This document shows positions 1-6,371 of a stretch of 8,213 nucleotides of DNA, one piece after another. Each line of letters begins with the position of its first letter. Within the stretch, counting starts at the first letter, position 1. The notes under the pieces are model-generated. The model made no database searches and was not told the DNA's origin. It worked only from the letters and a program-made list of their open reading frames with translations. Origin of the DNA: Microcaldota archaeon (GTDB lineage Archaea; Micrarchaeota; Micrarchaeia; Norongarragalinales; UBA8480); the NCBI GenBank assembly GCA_023247085.1, contig JAHFHC010000032.1, positions 1 to 8,213 on the forward strand. The letters run 5' to 3'. The position numbers and the translations under genes are program-made.

Positions 1-247
1 ATTTTTCTTCTTCACTACGCTAGCAATTGGCTTTCTCTTACTTGTTGTTTCCCTTTCGGAACCCGCTGCAGCTAAACATGAAGAAAAAAGCGGTGGTTCA
101 CTTTACCCTGAAAAAATGGAAATAAAAATCAGCGGCGATAGTCACGATAGTGGCAATGGCCAAAAAGAACTAGGCGAAAGCGTTGGCGGATTCGTAAACT
201 TCATAGGTGATTTAGCTTTTAGAATATTGCCAAAACATAAAAAATAA
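1..247 (+). CDS. C-terminal part of a small secreted or membrane-anchored protein (5' end outside window)
   Basis: An open frame enters from the left edge (first full codon at base 2) and stops at TAA 245-247, giving 81 visible residues. The visible part begins with a strongly hydrophobic stretch (FFFFTTLAIGFLLLVVSL), followed by an Ala-rich EPAAAK segment, a Gly/Ser/Asp-rich linker, and a short amphipathic segment (FVNFIGDLAFRILPKHKK). This could be a signal peptide with a small exported domain, or the last membrane helix of a protein that starts upstream. The order hydrophobic helix, SLS, His/Gly-rich linker, amphipathic segment, basic residues matches the next gene, so the two are probably tandem paralogues. 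The frame ends in a run of six A bases, and a lysine-rich open frame continues in the -1 frame beyond it, so the stop may be a frameshift product. I do not recognise the family. Confidence 0.75.
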   Translation, partial: FFFFTTLAIGFLLLVVSLSEPAAAKHEEKSGGSLYPEKMEIKISGDSHDSGNGQKELGESVGGFVNFIGDLAFRILPKHKK

Positions 248-357
248 GACGAAAAAACCACACAATCAAAAATAAAAGTAAAATAAAGAAAAAAGTAAAA
301 CAGAGAAAAAGCAAAAAAATTAATAAAGAAAAAATAGACAAAAAAACAAAAGAGTGA
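241..357 (+). other. A-rich, lysine-rich open frame: possible frameshifted tail of the preceding gene
   Basis: The roughly 110 bases between the two small membrane-protein genes are almost all A on this strand. They are closed by several stops in two frames but fully open in the third, from 241 to a TGA at 355-357. That frame encodes about 38 residues, mostly Lys/Arg/Asn/Ile/Glu, and has no ATG. It is reached from the upstream gene by a -1 step within the A run 239-244, just before that gene's TAA. The TGA falls 10 bases before the GTG start of the next gene, normal operon spacing. Either the upstream protein really carries a basic tail (indel in the homopolymer, or programmed slippage), or this is A-rich intergenic DNA that is open by chance. 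Confidence 0.3.
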
Positions 358-367
358 ATGCGATTTA

Positions 368-856
368 GTGTCTTCAATGCAATCTGCTTATTTCCTCGTC
401 GCAACTTTCATACTAGCTGCCTTTATATTGAACATCCAGTGGCTAATGCTTTCCATGCTCCTTTTACTAGCTGCTTTGCTCGTAGCTGGTTCACTTTCAC
501 AAAGCAGTGGATCACACGTGCATGGCGATGCAGGTCACCATGGCGCGCCAGAAAAAGCTGCAAAACCACAGCCTCCCTTTATGGATGTACTATTAGCTAG
601 TTTGATAACAAACGAACATAGAAACCAAAAAGAAGCAGCTAAGACCGAGCATGGCGACGACGACAATGACGATAAATCCGATGAGGAACACGAAGAAAAA
701 CACGACAAGCCAAAAGAAGAACACAGCGAAAAACATGAAACTAAAACAGAGAAAAAACCAGATTCACATGCGCCTGCACATGGCAACACGACGAAATCCG
801 CGAGCCACGCTAATAAAAAAACTGCAGAACACAGTAACCATGGCGGACACCATTAA
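368..856 (+). CDS. Small membrane protein with histidine-rich charged tail, function unknown
   Basis: This is a 162-residue protein. Residues 6-22 and 25-43 form two hydrophobic helices, likely a membrane hairpin. A Ser/Gly/His linker follows (SGSHVHGDAGHH, about 47-58), then a short amphipathic segment (PFMDVLLASLI, 70-80), and then a low-complexity tail of Glu, Asp, Lys and His that ends in NHGGHH. All 17 histidines lie from residue 50 onward and there is no cysteine, so the tail could bind divalent metal ions; that role is inferred from composition only. The GTG at 368 is preferred because a GTGA element at 354-357 lies 10 bases upstream; ATG 377 is the alternative and would remove three residues. 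It appears to be a paralogue of the gene just upstream. It is probably a cell-envelope protein; no family is recognised. Confidence 0.75.
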   Translation: MSSMQSAYFLVATFILAAFILNIQWLMLSMLLLLAALLVAGSLSQSSGSHVHGDAGHHGAPEKAAKPQPPFMDVLLASLITNEHRNQKEAAKTEHGDDDNDDKSDEEHEEKHDKPKEEHSEKHETKTEKKPDSHAPAHGNTTKSASHANKKTAEHSNHGGHH

Positions 857-857
857 C

Positions 858-874
858 GTTTGATACTCGCAAAC
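858..874. terminator. Small hairpin between convergent genes
   Basis: GTTTG (858-862) pairs with CAAAC (870-874) around a 7-base loop in the 44-base gap between two convergent genes. On the minus strand it is preceded by a moderately T-rich stretch (TAATTTTGTTT). It is short and could be chance; archaeal termination depends mostly on U-tracts rather than hairpins. Confidence 0.2.
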
Positions 875-900
875 AAAATTAGTTACTGGTTTGAAATTAT

Positions 901-1344
901 TTAGAATATCTTTCCAAGTGCTGGCTTTTCGCTTTCTTGCTTTTTGTTTAATTTAACCAATAAATCCCGGTTTGTCTCCAACACTTTCTTGTTCAATTCT
1001 TGCAATGCCTTTAACAACGCTATAATTTGATCAAGTTTATCTTCAAGCGCATCTGCATCGTTGATATTAGTGCGGCTAACTGTTTTCATTAATTCGGATT
1101 GCTTTTCGTCCCCGCCGTTAATTATTTTACCAATATCAACTGTCTTCTCCCCTTCACTGTCAATTTTAGTAATTTGAATCCCATCTTGTTGCTTTCCTTC
1201 TCCTTTTTCGCTGGATTCTTGCAATATAGCTTTAACTTGCTCTGCTGCGTTTTCAATCCCAAGTTCATTTAAATTAGCAATTATGTCCGTTTGACCCATT
1301 CCGGCTTCTTTCATTTGCCTTACTAATAACTTAACATCCGCCAT
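901..1344 (-). CDS. Small helical / coiled-coil protein of unknown function
   Basis: This is a 147-residue, cysteine-free protein. Residues 3-42 look like a compact helical domain (VKLLVRQMKEAGMGQTDIIA, then a second helix around ENAAEQVKAIL). The repeated pattern of helix, Gly turn and helix resembles small UBA-like or other helical domains seen in many archaeal hypothetical proteins. Residues 45-95 are polar and probably flexible. Residues 99-137 carry regular Leu/Ile spacing (LEDKLDQIIALLKALQELNKKVL) typical of a coiled coil, so oligomerisation is likely. The ATG at 1344 is supported by an AAGGT a few bases upstream and by a TATA-like box near 1384. It is divergent from the HerA-like gene and convergent with the His-rich membrane protein. 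No function can be assigned. Confidence 0.8.
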   Translation of the reverse strand: MADVKLLVRQMKEAGMGQTDIIANLNELGIENAAEQVKAILQESSEKGEGKQQDGIQITKIDSEGEKTVDIGKIINGGDEKQSELMKTVSRTNINDADALEDKLDQIIALLKALQELNKKVLETNRDLLVKLNKKQESEKPALGKIF

Positions 1345-1380
1345 GCCTGAAAAACCTTATAGCGTTTACGTTTTTCCCTC

Positions 1381-1388
1381 TTTTAAAC
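1381..1388 (-). promoter_or_regulatory. TATA-like box for the coiled-coil gene at 1344
   Basis: On the minus strand this reads GGTTTAAAAG, centred about 40 bases upstream of the ATG at 1344. With the usual archaeal spacing the transcript would start near 1358, leaving a leader of about 13 bases that contains AAGGT. This is motif inspection only. Confidence 0.4.
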
Positions 1389-1401
1389 CTCGCTTTTTGC
1401 A

Positions 1402-1426
1402 TTTACTATAGTCGGCTTTTTTATTG
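1402..1426 (+). promoter_or_regulatory. Possible promoter region of the HerA-like gene
   Basis: Two overlapping TATA-like candidates precede the ATG at 1450: TTTACTATA (1402-1410) and TTTTTTATTG (1417-1426). The second lies about 28 bases from the ATG and would give a leaderless mRNA, which fits the absence of a Shine-Dalgarno sequence before this gene. Which one is used cannot be decided. Confidence 0.25.
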
Positions 1427-1449
1427 TCAAACTTCGTAATACAAACTAT

Positions 1450-2808
1450 ATGCTTGAACTCCCGCAGTGGAAAAAACTAGTTGACGTACAAAACGGAGAC
1501 CACCCGTTTATGTTATTCGAAAAAGAAAATACTGTGTTGATGTTACTTGCAGAAAAACGACTTGACAAAACAATTGGATACACTTGCTCGGCTTGCAAGC
1601 CAATTCTTCTAGAAGGCGATGCAGCTAAAATTGAGTCACTTGACATTCCTGAAGAATTACCCGTTGTAAAAAAATCCGCCGGCACTGGCTCCAAAGCTTT
1701 TCTAATAACCTCCACTAATTCAAGTTACGTGCAGCCATCTCAAAAGTCAGTAATCATCGCTAGTAGACAACACGAAAAACATTTAGCTTCAATTCACCAA
1801 GAAGTAACTCAACTCGCAACTGATGTAACGCTAGTTGAACCGCCAACTGGACAAAACCCATTGCTAACTGATACCTCTCTTTTATTTTCTTATTTGCACT
1901 CCTTAAAAACAACCCAAAAACACAACCTGCACCCCGCCCAAAGCTTGATTGGCAAAGATAGAAACGGCGACGCGGTTTACTGTGCTGTACCTTCACTTAA
2001 AAAAGGAGTTGTGGTTGGCGGAACGCGACAACAGCGATTACATGTACTGCATTTGTTAACTGAAGAGTTATTGCAACAGAACACAAACGTTGCCATTCTA
2101 GACTCAACTAATAGCTTCCTTGGCTTGTCCAAACCAAATAATTTAGAAGTAGCGGATTACGCTGCTTTTTCCCTGCCGGGTCTTTCAACCGGATTTTCAA
2201 TGCGCGAATTAACTCCCGGCAAAAACGCGTTTGTTTCGCCCATTCATTTTTCTGCTGATTTTTTCGTCTCCGCTTTTGGTTTAAAAGATTCTGAACTCGA
2301 AGCCTATTTTGCCAAAGCAATAGAAGCCGGCGGAATTGACAAAGTAAACGAAGCTAAAGCCAACCAGTTCACTCAACTTCAACTCGCTAGAATAGCTAAA
2401 TTAATTCACTTGTCACTCCAAGGCATTTTTTCGCACACTAGCAGTGGTGAAAGTTCATCTCAACTCGGAAAAGCTATTCACGTGAATCTCTCTAAATGCA
2501 CTGAAGAAGCAGCTGCGTTTTTCACAATTGGATTCCTTGAACAAATAGACAAAACTAAACCGCTCTTACTAGTTTTTGAACAAGATGATAAAAAAGTACG
2601 GCCGTTGCTTGAACTAGCTGCTTCAAAATTCACTGGTTCAAACATTTCTATTTTATGCCACGCTGAACACGAAAAAGATGTACCATTTTACAAAACAGCA
2701 GATTTCCAAATTGAAATGCTTGCAAATGACGCGGTAATTACACAAAAAGGTAATGCGCCACAACGAGTAAAAATAAGACCAACTTACTCAGCATGCAGCG
2801 AAAATTAG
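1450..2808 (+). CDS. HerA/DUF87-like P-loop ATPase homologue with degenerate catalytic motifs
   Basis: This is a 452-residue protein. Residues 1-130 have no recognised domain. From about 165 the pattern follows the HerA/VirB4/FtsK-type core: IGKDRNGDAVYCAVPSLKKG, then VVVGGTRQQRLHVLHLLTEE (187-206) where the Walker A P-loop should be, then NVAILDSTNSFLGL (213-226), the equivalent of the usual DxxGEYxGL strand. Later come a strand like the usual DLS element (HVNLSKC, 344-350), a Walker B-position strand PLLLVFEQDD (371-380), and the SNISILCHAE strand where active enzymes have a TQ sensor. The Walker A lysine and Ser/Thr are absent (GGTRQQRL instead of GxTGSGKT), and the Walker B DE is replaced by FEQ. 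Family members are hexameric DNA translocases; this copy probably does not hydrolyse ATP and may be structural or regulatory. A T6 run just after the stop (2811-2816) may terminate transcription. Assignment rests on reading motifs by eye. Confidence 0.75.
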   Translation: MLELPQWKKLVDVQNGDHPFMLFEKENTVLMLLAEKRLDKTIGYTCSACKPILLEGDAAKIESLDIPEELPVVKKSAGTGSKAFLITSTNSSYVQPSQKSVIIASRQHEKHLASIHQEVTQLATDVTLVEPPTGQNPLLTDTSLLFSYLHSLKTTQKHNLHPAQSLIGKDRNGDAVYCAVPSLKKGVVVGGTRQQRLHVLHLLTEELLQQNTNVAILDSTNSFLGLSKPNNLEVADYAAFSLPGLSTGFSMRELTPGKNAFVSPIHFSADFFVSAFGLKDSELEAYFAKAIEAGGIDKVNEAKANQFTQLQLARIAKLIHLSLQGIFSHTSSGESSSQLGKAIHVNLSKCTEEAAAFFTIGFLEQIDKTKPLLLVFEQDDKKVRPLLELAASKFTGSNISILCHAEHEKDVPFYKTADFQIEMLANDAVITQKGNAPQRVKIRPTYSACSEN

Positions 2809-3302
2809 CGTTTTTTAGAGGCGCCGAGTCGACGAATTTTAAGTTGATTTTTTCTAAAACCGGTAAGTAGTTGTGGATTTAACATTAAATATGATTGGCC
2901 TTTAAAATTTTGAGTTACTGTTTTTAATTCGTGAACTGCGTCTTGCTGTTCAGACAGTGAGCGTCCAAATTTATCAGGGTCAAGCGACCAAAGCGGAAAC
3001 TGAAGGTGAGTTACAGCTCGATCTAAAATGCCTCCCACTTTCCGCTGGAGACCACCTCGAAATTTGTATGTACTCCCATCAAGTTTACTAACTGCTCTTA
3101 ATGCACTGCCGTGTGGGCCGTCAAAAACTTTTTCTCCAAAAACCGACTTAAGCAATAATTCTGCTACTGCCCGTTTTCTAGCTAATGCCCTTTTCTTGCT
3201 TGCCCCGGAAGTTGAACTTGCTAAAGCTGCCTTTCTAATTAATGCAATATGTTTTGGATGAGTTAGAAACGCCTCTATCTCTGCATGTGAGCGCATTTCC
3301 AT
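2805..3302 (-). CDS. Basic protein of unknown function
   Basis: This is a 165-residue, strongly basic protein without cysteine or membrane segments. The N-terminal half is helical and rich in Ala, Lys and Arg (ASKKRALARKRAVAELLLKS, about 34-53). The middle holds GSTYKFRGGLQRKVGGILDR (76-95), and the C-terminus ends in KNQLKIRRLGASKKR. High charge and Arg/Lys clusters would suit nucleic-acid binding, but no motif proves it. The ATG at 3302 has a TATA-like box at 3328-3335, about 30 bases upstream, so its own leaderless transcript is possible. It also lies only 34 bases downstream of the coiled-coil gene on the same strand, so co-transcription is equally plausible. Its stop codon overlaps the convergent HerA-like gene by four bases (TTAG, 2805-2808). 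Confidence 0.75.
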   Translation of the reverse strand: MEMRSHAEIEAFLTHPKHIALIRKAALASSTSGASKKRALARKRAVAELLLKSVFGEKVFDGPHGSALRAVSKLDGSTYKFRGGLQRKVGGILDRAVTHLQFPLWSLDPDKFGRSLSEQQDAVHELKTVTQNFKGQSYLMLNPQLLTGFRKNQLKIRRLGASKKR

Positions 3303-3327
3303 AATTTGTAAACCCGCGTGTCTCTTG

Positions 3328-3335
3328 TATTTTTA
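3328..3335 (-). promoter_or_regulatory. TATA-like box for the basic-protein gene
   Basis: On the minus strand this reads TAAAAATA, centred about 30 bases upstream of the ATG at 3302, which places the expected transcription start at or next to the start codon. It lies in the 34-base gap after the coiled-coil gene, so it could be an internal promoter of a two-gene unit. Confidence 0.35.
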
Positions 3336-3336
3336 C

Positions 3337-3762
3337 TTACTCTTGTTTTTCTTTCTTTGCAGCTGTTTTTTTCTTCATTTCTTCAAGCTTTTGTTCCATT
3401 CGCTCATCTACCATTTCATTAATTTGTCTTACAGTTACAAATTCAAGCGGGTTAATCAAGCCAATTGTGTACTTCAAATTGTACAATTCGGTTTTAATAG
3501 CTTCATTTTCCGTCATTGCTTTTTCAAACTTATCGCGTAAATTTCCAATGTCTTGGCTTTGTTCAACGTCTACATGTGTAGAATTCCCGTCACGGTTATC
3601 TTCTAATTTCTTTAACCGTTCAGTGAGCTTGAACAAGGAATTAGCAATAGTTAAGTTCTGGCCTTCTAAACCCTTGATTTTTTCAGCTAGTAAATTTATT
3701 TTTGAGTCAACGCTTTTAACTTCAGCTCTAATTGCGTCAACTGTGCGTACTTCTGCGGGCAT
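3337..3762 (-). CDS. Coiled-coil protein of unknown function, divergent from polB
   Basis: This is a 141-residue protein made almost entirely of heptad-like helix. Residues about 6-56 (VDAIRAEVKSVDSKINLLAE onward) and 72-100 are predicted coiled coils separated by a polar break (NRDGNSTHVDVEQSQ). After the second coil comes a non-coil turn, LINPLEFVTVRQINEMVDER (102-121), followed by a Lys/Glu-rich tail (KKKTAAKKEKQE). The NPLEF turn between helices is the most family-specific part visible; it is loosely reminiscent of coiled-coil archaellum accessory proteins, but that link is weak. The gene reads away from polB with 64 bases between start codons. A TTTAAA at 3787-3792 is at the right distance for a leaderless mRNA. 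Its stop lies 34 bases before the next minus-strand gene, suggesting a two-gene unit. No role is assigned. Confidence 0.78.
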   Translation of the reverse strand: MPAEVRTVDAIRAEVKSVDSKINLLAEKIKGLEGQNLTIANSLFKLTERLKKLEDNRDGNSTHVDVEQSQDIGNLRDKFEKAMTENEAIKTELYNLKYTIGLINPLEFVTVRQINEMVDERMEQKLEEMKKKTAAKKEKQE

Positions 3763-3786
3763 ATTATTACAAACTACCTCTAAAGA

Positions 3787-3792
3787 TTTAAA
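3787..3792. promoter_or_regulatory. Palindromic TTTAAA element between divergent coiled-coil gene and polB
   Basis: TTTAAA reads the same on both strands. Its centre is about 28 bases from the minus-strand ATG at 3762 (expected start of a leaderless mRNA) and about 38 bases from the polB ATG at 3827 (leader of about 12 bases). It could serve as TATA box in both directions. A second A+T element for polB, TTTTAATAT (3804-3812), lies only about 19 bases from the ATG, too close for a conventional TATA box. Confidence 0.4.
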
Positions 3793-3826
3793 CGTTGCCT
3801 GCCTTTTAATATGTGTACTTGTTTAA

Positions 3827-6232
3827 ATGTCAAAAGCTTTTTTACTTCACATTGACTACGCCGCTACAAAAGGGGCAGTTTTGCGTCTAGTGCTAAAACG
3901 TCAAGATAACGGAAAAGTGTTCAGGTTATTTGACAATTCAGCCAAACCCTACTTTTACTTAGTTCCAAATAGCGATGATGAAAACGTAGAGGCAAAAGTG
4001 CTTAAAATTAAAACTTTTTATCAAGGTACCGAAGCCAAGCCAGTGTCAATTGAAAAAGTGAAGAAAAAACTAAACGGCAAGGAGATAATTGTACTAAAAG
4101 TAATTTGCAGTCACCCTGGTCACGTACCCTTAATTGCTTCTGAGTCAAAACAATTTGGCCAGCCTTTTGAACACCAAATCCCGTTTATTTTGCGTTATTT
4201 GCTTGACCGAAAATTAACTCCAATGGATTTAGTTGAAGTTAAGTATAACGGAAACTTAGTTGAATCAATAGCTCCAGTAAATTCAGTTGAATTACCGCCA
4301 TTGCGAGTGCTTGCATTTGACATTGAAACTTATAATAAAAATGTAAAAAGCGACCCAAAGCGAGACCCGTGCTTAATGATAAGCTATGCAACTGCAAAAC
4401 GCTCCGGCGTTTTAACGTACGGTAAAAAATTTACTGAAAAATACGTTGAAGTATTAGCAAACGAAAAGAAGATGCTTGAAAGGTTTTGCGAAATCGTAAG
4501 GGAAAACCATGCAGACGTAATTGCAACTTACAATGGCGACGAATTTGACTTACCTTTCTTAACCGAACGCGCCAAAATGCTAAAAGCAGACTTCAGGCTA
4601 GGTAGAGATAAAGCGTTGCCTAAATCACGCAAAAAAGGAATTAGATTCGCTAGCTCTATAGGTGGAAGAATACACTTTGACGCTTATCCCGTAATCGCTT
4701 TTCTTAATTTCATAGGCGCATTTAAACTAGAGCGAATGCGTTTACAAGACGCTGCACTTGCAATTACTGGCAAAAACTTAAAAGCCGATATTGAAAAAAA
4801 AGATATCCACAAAATGTGGGATCACGGCACACAAAAAGAACTTGACTATCTTGCTCATTATAGCATAAACGATTCAATTGCGTGCCTTGCAATTGTTCAA
4901 AACGTGCTGCCACTGCAAATTGAACTTGCAAAACTAACTGGCAATTTAATGTTTGATTCCTCGCGATTAAGTGCAATGCCACTTGTTGAGCCGTTCATAA
5001 TGAAAAAATCGCTAGCAAGAGGAGAATTAATCCCAAGCAAACCCTCTTACAGTGAAGTGTCAGGCCGCGACCAAGCGCCAGTTGAAGGTGCATTTGTAAA
5101 AATTCCAGATCCGGGTGTATATGAAAAAATTGCGGTGCTTGACTTTAAGTCACTTTATCCTTCAATTATAATATCGCATAATGTTGGATCTGACTCTTAC
5201 AATTGCCAATGTTGTACGCAAGAGGGTTTTGTTTCTCCACAAGGCCACCGTTTCTGTAAAAAACACAAGAGTATAATTGCGGATACTTTGGAAGATATAC
5301 TTGATTCTCGTTTTGCAATACAAAAAACAATGAAAACAATGGCGAGCAAAGAAAGCGAGGAGTACAAGCAACTCTATGCCCGCCAATGGTCGCTTAAAAT
5401 TCTCGCAAACAGCGTTTATGGCTTAACACTTAACCCGCGATTTAGGTGGTACACGCGCCAAGGCGGCGAAGCAACAACTGCATGGGCAAGACAATTTATT
5501 CAAGAAGTTAACAAAAAATCTGAAGAAGCTAAATTTACTGTTTTATACAATGACACAGACTCGATTTTTTTACAGTATGAACATGAAAAAGATGTTTTGA
5601 AATTTCGCGAGAAGATCAACGAATCTCTTCCAGCGCGCATGGAACTTGAACTTGAAGATTTTTATCCTAGGGGTATATTTGTTGCAAAGAAAGGCGATAG
5701 TAAAGGGGGTGCAAGGAAGAAATATGCGTTGATAAACCGAGAAGGAAAAATTAAAATCCGCGGTTTTGAACTTGTGCGTAGGGATTGGAGTAGAATAGCT
5801 CGGCGAACACAACGAAGCGTATTAGAAATTTTGCTTAAAGAAGGAAAAGTAGATGAAGCGGTTACGCTTGTGCGTAACGTTGTTGCTGAGTTACAAAGCG
5901 GCAAAGTGCCACTAGACGATCTAGTAATAGTAACGCAGTTGCGCAAAAAACCAAGTGAATACGAAATCAAAAGCCCCGAAGTAAGCGCATACGAAAAAGC
6001 AATTAAAGCTGGTTTACAAGTGCCAGAAGCCGTTGTATCATATGTAGTAACTTCTAAAGGCAAAACAATTTCAGAAAAAGCCTATGTAAGAGAAATGGCA
6101 AAAGACTACGATGCTAATTACTATCTAAACCATCAAATCCTGCCTTCAGTGCTAAAAATACTCAGCGAATTAGGAATAACTGAAGACGATTTAACAACAA
6201 ACTCAAAACAACACACTCTAGGAAAATGGTAA
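3827..6232 (+). CDS. polB: Family B DNA polymerase (replicative, with 3'-5' exonuclease)
   Basis: This is a complete 801-residue archaeal family B polymerase, slightly longer than the roughly 775 residues of Pyrococcus enzymes. The N-terminal domain keeps residues that in Pyrococcus form the uracil read-ahead pocket (Y11 in HIDY, P41 in KPYFY, V100 in HPGHVPLI). Exonuclease motifs are intact: DIE 165-167, YNGDEFD with D241, and YSIND with Y345 and D349. Polymerase motif A is LDFKSLYPSII (D439), motif B KILANSVYG (524-532), motif C YNDTDS (D576, D578). A KKY segment follows at 631-633 and RGFELVRRDWS at 645-655. The C-terminus ends in QHTLGKW, a PIP box matching the QxxLxxW pattern through which archaeal PolB binds PCNA. 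No intein is present. A Cys/His cluster (C460, C462, C463, C477, H480) lies after motif A, near cysteines present in euryarchaeal homologues. It synthesises chromosomal DNA with proofreading. ATG 3827 aligns with the start of known family members. Confidence 0.97.
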   Translation: MSKAFLLHIDYAATKGAVLRLVLKRQDNGKVFRLFDNSAKPYFYLVPNSDDENVEAKVLKIKTFYQGTEAKPVSIEKVKKKLNGKEIIVLKVICSHPGHVPLIASESKQFGQPFEHQIPFILRYLLDRKLTPMDLVEVKYNGNLVESIAPVNSVELPPLRVLAFDIETYNKNVKSDPKRDPCLMISYATAKRSGVLTYGKKFTEKYVEVLANEKKMLERFCEIVRENHADVIATYNGDEFDLPFLTERAKMLKADFRLGRDKALPKSRKKGIRFASSIGGRIHFDAYPVIAFLNFIGAFKLERMRLQDAALAITGKNLKADIEKKDIHKMWDHGTQKELDYLAHYSINDSIACLAIVQNVLPLQIELAKLTGNLMFDSSRLSAMPLVEPFIMKKSLARGELIPSKPSYSEVSGRDQAPVEGAFVKIPDPGVYEKIAVLDFKSLYPSIIISHNVGSDSYNCQCCTQEGFVSPQGHRFCKKHKSIIADTLEDILDSRFAIQKTMKTMASKESEEYKQLYARQWSLKILANSVYGLTLNPRFRWYTRQGGEATTAWARQFIQEVNKKSEEAKFTVLYNDTDSIFLQYEHEKDVLKFREKINESLPARMELELEDFYPRGIFVAKKGDSKGGARKKYALINREGKIKIRGFELVRRDWSRIARRTQRSVLEILLKEGKVDEAVTLVRNVVAELQSGKVPLDDLVIVTQLRKKPSEYEIKSPEVSAYEKAIKAGLQVPEAVVSYVVTSKGKTISEKAYVREMAKDYDANYYLNHQILPSVLKILSELGITEDDLTTNSKQHTLGKW

Positions 6233-6365
6233 AGCAGATAAGGGTATGGTAATAACGAGCGGAACTTTTAGTAGAGAAGCTATTGAATATGCAAAAGAAG
6301 TTGGAATTGACCTAATTGATGGTAGTAAGCTAAAGAAAATTTTACAAGCAAAAGCGTTTGCTTAA
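6231..6365 (+). pseudogene. C-terminal remnant of an Mrr-type restriction endonuclease
   Basis: Starting within the polB stop codon, in a frame +1 to polB, the sequence reads KADKGMVITSGTFSREAIEY, followed by AKEVGIDLIDGSKLKKIL and a TAA at 6363-6365. This is the characteristic end of the Mrr catalytic fold: a hydrophobic strand with VITSG, FS.EAIEYA helix, I.LIDG strand and final helix. The catalytic part (the D...ExK/QxK core) is missing and no upstream piece is visible. The frame is open only back to a TAG at 6219-6221. An ATG at 6246 could start a 39-residue peptide, but it has no spaced ribosome site and would lack the active site. It is most likely the end of a gene whose 5' part was deleted next to polB; an assembly join or a frameshifted fusion to polB is less likely. 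Confidence 0.7.
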
Positions 6366-6369
6366 AATA
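6362..6369 (+). promoter_or_regulatory. TATA-like box for the lipoprotein gene
   Basis: TTAAAATA overlaps the stop of the Mrr remnant and is centred about 26 bases upstream of the ATG at 6392, consistent with a leaderless transcript; no Shine-Dalgarno sequence precedes that ATG. Confidence 0.35.
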
Positions 6370-6371
6370 GC

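Noticed and set aside
358-600. ATG 358 open frame overlapping the His-rich protein gene
   Set aside because: It is out of frame with a protein that has clear membrane helices and a long biased tail; its translation has no such features.
3028-3261. Plus-strand frame inside the basic-protein gene, and similar antisense frames within polB and the HerA-like gene
   Set aside because: They lie entirely opposite better-supported genes, and their translations show no recognisable domain.
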